DNA of 64,000 nucleotides from JAFECT01 sp963838235 (GTDB lineage Bacteria > Pseudomonadota > Alphaproteobacteria > Caulobacterales > Caulobacteraceae). The stretch is from contig CAWIQJ010000006.1 of the NCBI GenBank assembly GCA_963838235.1, positions 930,001 through 994,000 on the forward strand, given 5' to 3'. This document shows, piece by piece, positions 34,370 to 42,431 of the stretch; position 1 is the stretch's first letter; every line of letters starts with the position of its first letter. The translations under genes were made by a program, and so were the position numbers. Under the pieces are notes generated by a model. It saw only the letters and a program-made list of their open reading frames with translations, searched no databases and was not told where the DNA came from.

Positions 34370-35209
34370 ATGACCAGCAGCAACCTTGGCCTTGAGGAGT
34401 CGCCGCTCACCGCGCGCTCTCCCGAGTATTACGAAGTCCTCGACTTTCATCGTCAGACGGACCTGAGCGCCGCAAATTTTCACTTATTCGCACAACGCGC
34501 GGGCCTTTATGCGGCGACTGCCCGCGGCAAACAAGAAATGGCAGCGAATCGGAAGAACTATTGGGTCGGCAAGACGGTTCGCTTACCTCCAGTGCCGGAT
34601 TCGGCGGAGGCATTTCTTCAAACAGTCCGTCGCCGTCGCTCGGTGCGCGTTTTTGCCGGCGAGCCCGTGACGTTGGCTGAAGTCAGCGCACTTCTCGGCT
34701 GCGCACGCCCTACTGGTGTCGTGGCGCTTGACGAAGCGGGGTCAACTCTTCACCTGCGTGGGTATCCTGCAGGCGGCGGCCTGTACTGTAGCGAGTTGTA
34801 TATCATAGGGCTCGTTAACGGGGCGACGGGCGGTGACGGACTACCCGCTGGAATCTTTCACTATGCACCGGAGCTGGATGTTCTTGAAATCGTCAGTGGG
34901 CCGCTCGGTGACGGGATTCTCTGCACTGCAATTGTAGGTGCTGAGGACTATTTGGAAGGCGCGAGCGCTGTCGCCGTCTTCACCACGGTGCTTGCGCGGG
35001 CGACGACCAAATACGGTTTTCGAGGTTACCGCTTTGCACTGCTCGAGAGCGGCATGTGCAGTTATCTCCTATCGCTCATCGCTACCGCGATCGATATCGG
35101 TACGCTCCATTACGGGGGCTTCCTCGAAGATCGACTGGGATCGCTGTTGGGCCTCGATGCTGAGGTCGAGACTGCCGTGAATGTTGTCTTCATTGGCCGC
35201 CAGCGTTGA
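34370..35209 (+). CDS. SagB-type FMN dehydrogenase (azoline oxidase)
   Basis: A 279-residue nitroreductase-fold protein that in TOMM pathways oxidises azolines to azoles. RRRRSVRVFAG is the FMN-binding opening, followed by LGCARPTG, the YPAGGGLYCSELYIIG segment typical of SagB, and RFALLESGMCSYLL. ATG 34370 is chosen; an ATG at 34331 would overlap YcaO by 20 bases. It follows YcaO in the same operon. Confidence 0.88.
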   Translation: MTSSNLGLEESPLTARSPEYYEVLDFHRQTDLSAANFHLFAQRAGLYAATARGKQEMAANRKNYWVGKTVRLPPVPDSAEAFLQTVRRRRSVRVFAGEPVTLAEVSALLGCARPTGVVALDEAGSTLHLRGYPAGGGLYCSELYIIGLVNGATGGDGLPAGIFHYAPELDVLEIVSGPLGDGILCTAIVGAEDYLEGASAVAVFTTVLARATTKYGFRGYRFALLESGMCSYLLSLIATAIDIGTLHYGGFLEDRLGSLLGLDAEVETAVNVVFIGRQR

Positions 35210-35271
35210 CGCCCTTGGGCTCTGAAAGGCTGACGAGCGGCAGCGCAACTAGACGAGAAGGGTCTGTTCCT

Positions 35272-37227
35272 ATGCACCAATTCGCCCTCGTCAATATGCC
35301 CTTTGCCTCAGCGCAGACGCCTTCCATCCAAATGGGTTTGTTAAAAGCCATTCTTGAGCGGGACGGAATCGAGTCGCGGGATTGCTACTTCAATGTAGAG
35401 TTGGCTAACGCAGTCGGTTACGAACTCTACAATTCGCTCTGCCATATTCGTGGTCCGCTGCTGGGAGAATGGCTTTTCACGAAAGCCGCATTCCCTGCTG
35501 TGCCGGCGCTCGACGAGTTCACGACCGCTTTCGAGGAATTCACGCGGGATTTTTGCCTGTTTGTGGGGTGTACGCCCGAAGATCTTCGCTATTTACGCGA
35601 GGATTTGATCCCTCGGTTTGTAGATCACTGTGCCGCCCAGTTGCAGGACTATCGGGCTGTGGGGTTCTCATCGACGTTTCAGCAAAACGTGGCCTCTCTC
35701 GCGGTTGCACGCCGGCTGAAAGCGCTGAACCCAACCATAACTACAATATTTGGCGGCGCGAATTACGAGGCTCCGATGGGCCCGGCGTTCATGGCCGCCT
35801 TTGAATGGATCGATATAATCGTGTCTGGGGAAGCCGACGACACTATCTCTCCGCTGATTGAAGCGGTTCTTGAGGGACAAGCTCCTCCCCCCCTCGAGGG
35901 CGTCCTAACACGCGCAAATCTCTCATCCACATTTTCTGAGCGCCACTCACTCAGTATGAACATGGATGCTCTGCCCGTGCCGGACTACACGAGATACTTT
36001 GAGCTCATTGCGCGAGTACCTGGCGCGGTCGCAAACACGACATATCCGATATCAGTGCCGTTTGAGACATCTCGGGGTTGTTGGTGGGGCCAAAAGAGCC
36101 ACTGCACATTCTGCGGCTTGAATGCGGGAGGAATGCGGTACCGCGCGAAGTCGCCGAAGCGCGTCGGGAGCGAAATCAAAACTCTTATCGCACGCCACGG
36201 CGTTCATGCCCTTTCCGCAGTGGATAACATAATGCCCATTGAGCATGCCAATGAAATGCTCGACGAGATCGCAGCATCATGTGATGAACTCGATCTGTTT
36301 TATGAGGTGAAATCAAACGTAAGGCCCGAGAACGTCCGTCAAATGGCGGCAGCGAACATCAAGACCGTTCAACCCGGCGTCGAGAGTCTGAGCACGACCG
36401 TCCTGCGGATCATGCGTAAGGGCGTGTCGGCGCTGCAGAACATCAATGCCCTGCGCTGGTTCTCTATGTATGGCATATTCCCTTCTTGGAATTTTCTCTA
36501 CGGGTTCCCAGGGGAAGTGACTGCAACTTACGACGAGCAGACTGCGCGTGCCTATAAGCTTGTGCATCTGCCACCTCCCTATGGCACGTCGCGGATTCGG
36601 CTGGATCGGTACAGTCCGAATTTCGAAGTAGCGGAACTGCGCGCGAAGTTCGACAATCTACGCCCGGAGGCGAGCTATCGGTTCATCTATCCGCCTGAGG
36701 TTGATTTATGGTCGACGGCTTACTTCTTTGAAGGAGAGGCCGCGGAGGCTTTCGACTCAGACGCCCAGGAGCGCGCGCTTGCAGCGATCGCGCACTGGCA
36801 ACGGGCGTGGGGCGTAAGTGGTTTTGGCAATCCGTTTTCAGATCCAAATCCAGACCGGCCGCAGCTCAGCTACGAGCGTGGTCGCAGAGGCCGAGGTATG
36901 GTAACTGACTCGCGTAGAATTGGGGAAGTTATTCAACAACACCACCTCACTCGGGCCGAATGCATCACGATAGAGACCGCGTTCTTGCAGCCAGTGTCGG
37001 CCGCGTACGTCGAACAAGCGGGTGTACGTGAGGGAGTTGAATCATCAACGATGAGGTGGGCTTTATCGCACCTAGAGGAACTGTCGATTGTCGAATATGA
37101 TGACGGAGCCCTAATAGCGCTTCCGATCGCTTCACCGACCTTGGCCGACACAATCGTGAGGGAACAACGCGAGCAATCGCCACGGTTGGCCCGAGGGCCA
37201 AGTGCGTCTTCTCGTGCAGTCGCCTAG
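35272..37227 (+). CDS. RiPP maturation radical SAM C-methyltransferase (B12-binding)
   Basis: A 651-residue cobalamin-dependent radical SAM enzyme. The N-terminal B12-like domain includes AVGFSSTFQQNVASLAVAR and ITTIFGGAN; the radical SAM cluster motif is CWWGQKSHCTFCGLN (CX7CX2C), the variant used by RiPP C-methyltransferases. A C-terminal winged-helix-like region follows. ATG 35272 has AAGGG nine bases upstream; the frame could also begin at TTG 35206. Enzymes of this type methylate unactivated carbons of Pro, Val, Ile, Phe or thiazoles, so the Leu, Pro, Ile or Val residues between the cysteines are candidate sites. Confidence 0.92.
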   Translation: MHQFALVNMPFASAQTPSIQMGLLKAILERDGIESRDCYFNVELANAVGYELYNSLCHIRGPLLGEWLFTKAAFPAVPALDEFTTAFEEFTRDFCLFVGCTPEDLRYLREDLIPRFVDHCAAQLQDYRAVGFSSTFQQNVASLAVARRLKALNPTITTIFGGANYEAPMGPAFMAAFEWIDIIVSGEADDTISPLIEAVLEGQAPPPLEGVLTRANLSSTFSERHSLSMNMDALPVPDYTRYFELIARVPGAVANTTYPISVPFETSRGCWWGQKSHCTFCGLNAGGMRYRAKSPKRVGSEIKTLIARHGVHALSAVDNIMPIEHANEMLDEIAASCDELDLFYEVKSNVRPENVRQMAAANIKTVQPGVESLSTTVLRIMRKGVSALQNINALRWFSMYGIFPSWNFLYGFPGEVTATYDEQTARAYKLVHLPPPYGTSRIRLDRYSPNFEVAELRAKFDNLRPEASYRFIYPPEVDLWSTAYFFEGEAAEAFDSDAQERALAAIAHWQRAWGVSGFGNPFSDPNPDRPQLSYERGRRGRGMVTDSRRIGEVIQQHHLTRAECITIETAFLQPVSAAYVEQAGVREGVESSTMRWALSHLEELSIVEYDDGALIALPIASPTLADTIVREQREQSPRLARGPSASSRAVA

Positions 37228-37649
37228 AAATCGTCGGATTTGATGTGAATTGCTCCGGGCGTTATTGCTCCAAAGCTTTGGGCTATCGCCACGCAGAATC
37301 GCCAACCATCGCTGGTCCAGCGTAGTGTGTAGTGGACGAGCGCGCTCAGGGGTGGTTGGTCACTGGCAAGCATAATACGACGACGCACGAGAACAGTGGC
37401 AAGATTTGGAAGCGGCAAAAAGAGCTCGATAAGCTCCCAATCGGAGGGCTCGTGCGATGCACTTGCGGTAGAGCGCGCAAGGTCCGCGAAGAACGTATTT
37501 AGGGCTACTTCGTCCACCAGAATCCGCGGAACGCCATGGAGGTCGATCAGCGCTGGATAGGTCCAATACTTGAGTATATCGGCGACGACATTGTCGACCG
37601 ATTCAGCCAAGTATGACTCGATGAACGAGTGCGGGTCGGTTCCAAACAT
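37224..37649 (-). CDS. NTF2/SnoaL-like small protein
   Basis: A 141-residue protein of alpha+beta cone-like pattern (FIESYLAESVDNVVADILKYW, then PALIDLHGVPRILVD, with C-terminal ALVHYTLRWTSDGWRFC), typical for SnoaL or NTF2-like folds. Its stop overlaps the radical SAM stop by four bases (convergent). It may be an accessory or resistance protein of the RiPP cluster, or unrelated cargo. ATG 37649 has no clear ribosome site; a longer reading to 37730 exists. Confidence 0.6.
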   Translation of the reverse strand: MFGTDPHSFIESYLAESVDNVVADILKYWTYPALIDLHGVPRILVDEVALNTFFADLARSTASASHEPSDWELIELFLPLPNLATVLVRRRIMLASDQPPLSALVHYTLRWTSDGWRFCVAIAQSFGAITPGAIHIKSDDF

Positions 37650-37804
37650 GGGTGCTATTCGTGTCACGATCCGATTCTGCGCCTTAGGCCTAGCCCGCGC
37701 AATGCACCTGGACGCTCTCCGTCGGTCCATCGATCATTGTGAGTTCTTGGAGGTTGCGCCTGGCGCTCCGGGCTCTTCGCTCGAATATCTCCTGGTTCGG
37801 CCCT

Positions 37805-37812
37805 AAGAACCT
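37805..37812 (+). repeat. Target-site duplication, left copy (AAGAACCT)
   Basis: This 8-bp sequence directly precedes the left inverted repeat and is identical to 40805-40812, directly after the right one. An 8-bp duplication is typical of IS1595-family elements. Confidence 0.9.
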
Positions 37813-37876
37813 GGGAACTATATACTTGACGGAACACATTTGAGCCCTTAGGTTTGACGGTGAAGAGGAAACTGTC

Positions 37877-38113
37877 ATGACCGGCCCAACTCCAGAGCAC
37901 GTCGTAAATCAGACCAATTTGGCGATGCAATCGCTTGTGAGTGCAGTCGCGCGCACGCTTCAGCAATTGCATCCGGACAAACCAGTCCTGACCCTGTTCG
38001 CCAGTGCGATGGAGGTTGAGTGGACTCGCCAGCGGGCAGATAAGCACCCCGAAGCGGAGTTGATTGTCGCGTCAATGCTCAGTCTCCTTGAGGATATGGC
38101 GGCGGGCCGATGA
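37877..38113 (+). CDS. Small protein coupled to the transposase
   Basis: A 78-residue helical protein (MTGPTPEHVVNQTNLAMQSLV...). Its stop overlaps the transposase start (ATGA at 38110-38113). It could regulate the transposase or aid transposition; the family is not recognised. Confidence 0.6.
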   Translation: MTGPTPEHVVNQTNLAMQSLVSAVARTLQQLHPDKPVLTLFASAMEVEWTRQRADKHPEAELIVASMLSLLEDMAAGR

Positions 38114-39048
38114 ACCTCACCGATAAAATCTTTCACGACGACGAAGCCGCCAGGAAGCACCTAGAGGCCCAACGTTGGCCGGACGGACCTTATTGCCCGC
38201 GTTGTGGGGAAGCCGCGAACGTGAAGCGCCTGAGCGGCAAGAGCACCGCGCCGGGCCTGCACATGTGCAACTCTTGTCGCACCAAATTCTCAGTCACTAT
38301 GGGCACGATCTTCGAGCGCTCGCATATCCCGTTGTCCAAGTGGATGCTTGGCTTCCGTCTTATGGCGTCGAGCAAGAAAGGCATTAGCGCGCTGCAACTG
38401 TCGCGCTCGCTAGCCGTGACTTACAAAACAGCGTGGTTCATGGCGCACCGTATCCGCGAAGCGAAGCGCGAGGATGCACCAACGCCGTTGGGCGGCGCGG
38501 GCAAGGTTATTGAGGCGGACGAAACGTACGTTGGCGGCAAGGAAGCTAACAAGCACGCCGACAAGCGCTTGCCCCGCGATTTGGCGGCGGACGCCAAGCA
38601 AAAGGTTGTGACGCTTGTTGAGCGTGACGGGCGCGCGCGTTCGTTTCACGTTGCCAGCGTCACGTCTAAGACGCTTCGCAATGCGTTGGTTACGAGCGCG
38701 CACCGCGCTTCGAGCCTAATGACGGACGGACACCCCGGCTATTTAGGTGTGGGAAGCGAGTTTGCCTCGCACCAATCCGTCAATCACTTCGCGGGTGAGT
38801 ATGTGCGCGGGGACGTTCATAGCAACACGGTTGAAAGCTATTTCGCCATTCTCAAGCGCGGCGTTTACGGCGTCTATCACCACGTCTCGGAGGCGCATTT
38901 GCACCGCTATCTAGCCGAGTTTGATTTCCGCTACTCCAACCGCGAAGCGTTGGGCGTGTCGGACACCGTTCGCACAAACGAGGCAATCAAGGGTTCGAGC
39001 GGCAAGCGCCTGACCTATCGGCGGGTTGGTGAAAGCGCGAACGCGTAA
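38110..39048 (+). CDS. IS1595-family transposase (ISXO2-like)
   Basis: A 312-residue transposase. The N-terminal zinc ribbon CPRCGEAANVK..CNSCRTKFS is followed by a helix-turn-helix KGISALQLSRSLAVTYKTAWF and a DDE-type core: IEADETYVGG, SLMTDGHPGYL and VHSNTVESYFAILKRGVYG. It is intact, at normal length, and overlaps the preceding small ORF. Confidence 0.95.
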   Translation: MNLTDKIFHDDEAARKHLEAQRWPDGPYCPRCGEAANVKRLSGKSTAPGLHMCNSCRTKFSVTMGTIFERSHIPLSKWMLGFRLMASSKKGISALQLSRSLAVTYKTAWFMAHRIREAKREDAPTPLGGAGKVIEADETYVGGKEANKHADKRLPRDLAADAKQKVVTLVERDGRARSFHVASVTSKTLRNALVTSAHRASSLMTDGHPGYLGVGSEFASHQSVNHFAGEYVRGDVHSNTVESYFAILKRGVYGVYHHVSEAHLHRYLAEFDFRYSNREALGVSDTVRTNEAIKGSSGKRLTYRRVGESANA

Positions 39049-39281
39049 GCAGGTAACGAAAAAGCTTCAGGCAATTCGACGCGCGAAGTTACGCGTTCCG
39101 GAATAACTACCATGCCCTTCGGTTCAAATTCGTCGAAGGACACAACCTTTTCGACGCCATCGGCGCAACGTACCAACATAAAGCGTTGCCAACCGTCACC
39201 TACTGCCATCACTTTGAGATCGGCGAGTTGAAAACTGTGTCCGCACGAAGGACATTCTCCGCAAAAGGGGCGAGATACCAT
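39015..39281 (-). CDS. Passenger ORF with a CxxCxxC motif
   Basis: An 88-residue protein starting MVSRPFCGECPSCGHSF, with a CxxCxxC zinc-like motif and no recognised family. Its ATG (39281) overlaps that of the divergent gene at 39280 within one CATG. It overlaps the 3' end of the transposase gene by 34 bases. A start at 39320 is also possible. Confidence 0.5.
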   Translation of the reverse strand: MVSRPFCGECPSCGHSFQLADLKVMAVGDGWQRFMLVRCADGVEKVVSFDEFEPKGMVVIPERVTSRVELPEAFSLPAYAFALSPTRR

Positions 39282-39591
39282 GTCTGTTATAAAAACCTTC
39301 CAAGGCGTCGGTGCTCTCATCGTCCAGGGCCATCGACACCCTGGCGTTAGGTATCACATCGACGTTTCAACTAAAGGGCATTGGCATTTAGAGGCGCAAG
39401 GAACTTTGACGTTAGAACCCACGCTAGGAGCTACCGGAACAGCCATACAGGCGTTTAATGAGGGTAATGCCGAACTTGAACTTGAGACGCGCGAACTTGT
39501 TCAAATCGTCCCGACACACTCTCACCTGTCAGTGAACCCGCCATCTATGACTTTCAAGGTTAGCGGACCGCTCCCCGGCTTCGAGGACTAA
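39280..39591 (+). CDS. Passenger ORF, unknown
   Basis: A 103-residue beta-rich protein, MSVIKTFQGVGALIVQ..., with no recognised family. A purine-rich AGGGGCGAG lies upstream of ATG 39280. Within the IS it is the divergent partner of the CxxCxxC gene. Confidence 0.55.
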   Translation: MSVIKTFQGVGALIVQGHRHPGVRYHIDVSTKGHWHLEAQGTLTLEPTLGATGTAIQAFNEGNAELELETRELVQIVPTHSHLSVNPPSMTFKVSGPLPGFED

Positions 39592-39597
39592 CCACTT

Positions 39598-39873
39598 TTA
39601 CGGCTCGTTCCTCACATTTAGCGGCGGCCCAAGAAAGTTTTGGCGAACTTCAACGGGAAGCGGCGTTGTGTTCACCACTTCAACACGCTGGACAGGGGGA
39701 TCGCCGCGCTGCACGTCTGCGGCAGGGGCCGCCGTAACGGTTGTGGGGGGCGGAGCATCTTGAACAGCGTGTTTTGTCTCAAGTTGTTCAAAAGCTATCA
39801 CTCCCAACAAAGCAACAACCGCAACTCGATAAGCGATATTCCAAATCAACGCCGCTTGCCTGTCCGCACGCAT
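39598..39873 (-). CDS. Passenger ORF, single-membrane-span protein
   Basis: A 91-residue protein with one N-terminal membrane helix (VAVVALLGVIAFEQL) and a proline- and valine-rich outer part. No family recognised. It converges with the preceding plus-strand ORF with six bases between stops. Confidence 0.5.
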   Translation of the reverse strand: MRADRQAALIWNIAYRVAVVALLGVIAFEQLETKHAVQDAPPPTTVTAAPAADVQRGDPPVQRVEVVNTTPLPVEVRQNFLGPPLNVRNEP

Positions 39874-39916
39874 TGAACCGTTCTCCCCGCTAAAATTGGG
39901 GAGACGCTAGCGCCAA

Positions 39917-40051
39917 TCACCGTTCAGAGCGAGCTGGGGGCTTTTTGGGCGTGTGCGGCTTGGGGGGCGTCTTGAGCGCGTTCGCTATACCCTTGGCGAA
40001 TCGCGCGTCCGCGCCGGGTTCGTCCTTTGGAGGTTTGGGTTTCTCAGTCAT
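39917..40051 (-). CDS. Passenger ORF, 44-residue proline/lysine-rich peptide
   Basis: The ORF MTEKPKPPKDEPGADARF... ends PKKPPARSER. Its ATG overlaps the ATG of the divergent gene at 40050 within CATG, repeating the arrangement seen at 39279-39282. Small proline-rich ORFs like this may be real, but support is thin. Confidence 0.35.
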   Translation of the reverse strand: MTEKPKPPKDEPGADARFAKGIANALKTPPKPHTPKKPPARSER

Positions 40052-40706
40052 GGCAACGCGCGACCCTCTTGATCCCTTTGCGCTCGGCATTGGGCGACTA
40101 TGCCATGCGTGGGCGGAATTGGAGAAGGCTGTGGCGGCCATGTTCGTCGTCATTGTGGGGATAGACATCCCGCACTCAGTCAACATCCAAGTCTTTTCAG
40201 CAATGGTGGATTGTCTCGACCTGCGCGACGTTGTTAAGGCAGTCAAAGTCGGAGCAATTGGAAGCGCTAAGAACGATGATGAATATGAGTGGGGTAACTC
40301 GCTTGTCGAAGCTTTGGACTATATCGACAATGTATTGCGCTTGATGCGCAATCGTTATGTTCACGATCCGTGGTGGCACGACTATCGCGGCGTCATGCGA
40401 GCGACCACGGCTCCTAGGGTTATAAAGCCGCAAGCGTTTCAACGGCGACAAGTCGAATTTTGGAAGCTGCATCCCGGCAACAAGACCGAACTACGGACGC
40501 TAATTGCTGAGGTGAAACGCTACGATAAATGGCTGTGGGCTATGTATTACTGGCGCGAAGGTGATCCCCCACCATCCCGCCTCAATCCACCCCTCGCAGA
40601 GCTGCTTTCAAAACGGCCGCAACAGCGACTTCCTCTCCCCCCGCCGGAAACGCCAAGTCAAAAGGGCAAAGCCCGCGCAAAGCAGAAACTCCCGCCTCGA
40701 TCATAA
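40050..40706 (+). CDS. Passenger ORF, unknown (218 residues)
   Basis: A soluble, helical protein (GIGRLCHAWAELEKAVAAMF near the start; then LRLMRNRYVHDPWW). The latter looks like a HEPN/MAE_28990-like or RiboL-PSP helical RNase pattern, RNRYVHD resembling the RxxxxH motif, but this is only suggestive. If a HEPN RNase, it would be cargo for defence or stability. ATG 40050 is chosen because sequence before it is unlike coding. Confidence 0.5.
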   Translation: MATRDPLDPFALGIGRLCHAWAELEKAVAAMFVVIVGIDIPHSVNIQVFSAMVDCLDLRDVVKAVKVGAIGSAKNDDEYEWGNSLVEALDYIDNVLRLMRNRYVHDPWWHDYRGVMRATTAPRVIKPQAFQRRQVEFWKLHPGNKTELRTLIAEVKRYDKWLWAMYYWREGDPPPSRLNPPLAELLSKRPQQRLPLPPPETPSQKGKARAKQKLPPRS

Positions 40707-40804
40707 CGGGAGTCACCATAACGAGCGGCGCGCCATGAACCGCGCCCGAAGCAGCTTGTTCCGTGGGGTTATGGGCCGCTTGTTCCGTCAAGTACATAGT
40801 TCCC

Positions 40805-40812
40805 AAGAACCT
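40805..40812 (+). repeat. Target-site duplication, right copy (AAGAACCT)
   Basis: This sequence matches 37805-37812 exactly and directly follows the right inverted repeat of the IS1595-family element. Confidence 0.9.
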
Positions 40813-40920
40813 TGTAGATCAAAACAGGAACACTATATGCCGCAGCTGGGGTCCCTAGCTGGCGGGTGAGGGCCTCGCGGTTCGCGTAGCACTTCGCCTT
40901 CAGCAAGCAGGACCCCACGC

Positions 40921-41580
40921 ATGGCGGTTACCCTCGACCAGTTCAAACAGATGACCCCCGTCGCGTATCTCGACGTGCGCAGCCAGTTGCGCACGGGCGA
41001 CATCGTGCTGTTTTCCTCCAACGATTGGTTCTCCAAAGTTATCCAAAAAGCCACCGGCAGCGAATGGAGCCATTCGGGCTTCGTCTGGGTGCTGCCCGAC
41101 ATCGACCGCGTGCTTCTGCTTGAGAGCGTCGAAACTTTCGGCGTTCGGGCGGTGGCGTTGAGTGCGCGGGTCGACGGCACCATTGGCGGCGACAAGGGTC
41201 CGTACGACGGCAAGCTTCTGGTCGCGCGACATGCGCAGTTTCCGACCGTGGAAACCTCGCCGACGTTCCTCAAGGACTTCGGTGACATGACCCGGTTCGC
41301 GATCGACCGCCTTGGCTCGCCGTACGCGCCGATGGAGATCGTGCGTATTGGGCTTCGCATCGCGGCGGGCGACTTCGACATCCCGGTCTCAGGCGAGCTT
41401 GAGCCCAAGACCGCCTACATCTGCTCGGAGTACGTCGCCATGTGCTACGCGGCGATGGGGATCGAACTGAAGGGCGACGACAAGGGATTTATCGCCCCCT
41501 CGGACATCGCCAACGACCCGAACGTCACCGCAGTCGTCGCGCTTAAGGCCGATCCAGCTGCGGTTCCCGCCGCAGCCTAG
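40921..41580 (+). CDS. YiiX-like permuted papain-fold hydrolase
   Basis: A 219-residue protein of the NlpC/P60-related YiiX group. LRTGDIVLFSSNDWFSKVIQ opens the fold; the catalytic His is in EWSHSGFVWVL and the Cys in AYICSEYVAMC. There is no signal peptide, so it may act in the cytoplasm or need another route. It is the last gene inside the island before the attachment repeat, and a terminator-like hairpin follows its stop. Confidence 0.8.
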   Translation: MAVTLDQFKQMTPVAYLDVRSQLRTGDIVLFSSNDWFSKVIQKATGSEWSHSGFVWVLPDIDRVLLLESVETFGVRAVALSARVDGTIGGDKGPYDGKLLVARHAQFPTVETSPTFLKDFGDMTRFAIDRLGSPYAPMEIVRIGLRIAAGDFDIPVSGELEPKTAYICSEYVAMCYAAMGIELKGDDKGFIAPSDIANDPNVTAVVALKADPAAVPAAA

Positions 41581-41598
41581 AAGTCCGAGGCATGTGGA

Positions 41599-41620
41599 GC
41601 GCCCTGTCCGCAGGGCGCAA
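41599..41620 (+). terminator. Terminator-like hairpin after the YiiX-like gene
   Basis: GCGCCCTG and CAGGGCGC form an eight-base stem with a four-base loop, followed by AAATTTT. It starts 18 bases past the stop. Confidence 0.55.
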
Positions 41621-41636
41621 ATTTTCCAACAGGGGG

Positions 41637-42003
41637 TTCCGCCCTCCGTCTGCACGGAGGGCGGAACGTCCGAGGGCGTCGCCCCGACGCCCCGCTTGCC
41701 GGCTGGCAGGCACATGGTCGTTCGCGACCTGGCGCGAACGAGTATTTCCCGCAACCGTCGGCCCCGCTGGCCGCCGGCGAGACGCGGCGTAGCTACGCCG
41801 CAAGTGAGCCGCTGCGGCAGCGTGGGAGCGAAGCGCCCGACTTCGACCGTTGTGGGGTGAGCGGCTGTCTTTGAAGGGCCCCGCGAACCCCCGCAGCCAG
41901 CGCGCATCTGCGCGCTGGCGGAGCCAAGCCGACCAGCCTTGCACCCTGAGGCTGACGGCGGCGGACAACGGTCGAAGTCGGGCGGTAGCCCGACGGTTGC
42001 GGG
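41637..42003. repeat. Palindrome-rich non-coding region near the right island end
   Basis: Several strong inverted repeats are packed here: a 12-bp stem at 41637-41666, an 11-bp stem at 41896-41919 (GCCAGCGCGCA and complement), a roughly 20-bp arm pair at 41834-41853 and 41965-41984, and an outer 14-bp pair at 41748-41761 and 41990-42003. No gene is supported in 41581-42431. An origin of transfer, a regulatory RNA, or a relic of a nested element are possible explanations. Confidence 0.6.
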
Positions 42004-42228
42004 GGTATTTGAAATCGTTGCGGGGCAACGATTATCCGATGGGTCTTTCCATAGGCAGACCGGCCAATTCCTGATTGGCGGGTCGATTGACCGGTTCGGA
42101 CCTCCGCGGGGAGCCGGACGTAGCTCAATCCGGCGAAACGAGCCTAGATTTTCACACTCCATTACACAGCCACACTTTCTCACTCAAAAAGTGCTTATGT
42201 GTCAGCCTGTTAGGCGTGCGATATACAC

Positions 42229-42275
42229 ACTACGAATCTGGGGGTCAGGAGTTCGAATCTCTTCGGGCGCGCCAG
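42229..42275 (+). repeat. Attachment-site direct repeat at the far end (attR)
   Basis: This 47-bp perfect copy of the 3' half of tRNA-Arg (1754-1800) marks the right end of the island. The acceptor 5' arm and D-arm are missing, so it is not a working tRNA. Confidence 0.9.
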
Positions 42276-42431
42276 TTTTTTCAAATCGCTAGAATGTTGT
42301 CGGCTCGACGGGTCCCCGATGGGGCACAGGCGGCGGATGTCGGAACTCTTCGCGCCAGCGGTGGTGCTCCCAGGCGGAGTTCACGCGTCGAGTGGACCCA
42401 TGCGCGACTGATGTCGCCAAGAGGATGACGA

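Larger units (their letters stand above)
37813..40804 (+). mobile_element. IS1595-family element with passenger genes (2992 bp)
   Basis: The ends are inverted repeats that match at 23 of 24 positions (GGGAACTATATACTTGACGG at the left; the right end reads inward GGGAACTATGTACTTGACGG). They are flanked by perfect 8-bp duplications AAGAACCT. Inside are a small ORF, the transposase, and at least four other ORFs unrelated to transposition. Complete ends and exact duplications indicate a recent, possibly active insertion into the island, just beyond the RiPP cluster. Confidence 0.93.
1754..42275. mobile_element. Integrated mobilizable element / genomic island of about 40.5 kb at tRNA-Arg
   Basis: The interval is bounded by 47-bp perfect direct repeats (1754-1800 and 42229-42275) made of the 3' half of tRNA-Arg. 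The integrase gene sits immediately inside the tRNA end, the usual arrangement for tRNA-targeting elements. Inside are a replication-relaxation protein, two TraD/TraG-like ATPases and an ArdC antirestriction-like protein, but no visible mating-pair formation genes. A mobilizable element is therefore more likely than a self-transmissible ICE. Additional recombinases at 11820 and 13936 suggest older elements nested in it. The cargo includes a RiPP cluster, an avidin gene, and TIR and MBL cassettes. Confidence 0.88.

Noticed and set aside
42229..42275. Possible second tRNA-Arg
   Set aside because: Only the anticodon loop to the 3' end is present. The acceptor 5' strand and D-arm are missing, so it is an attachment-site repeat.
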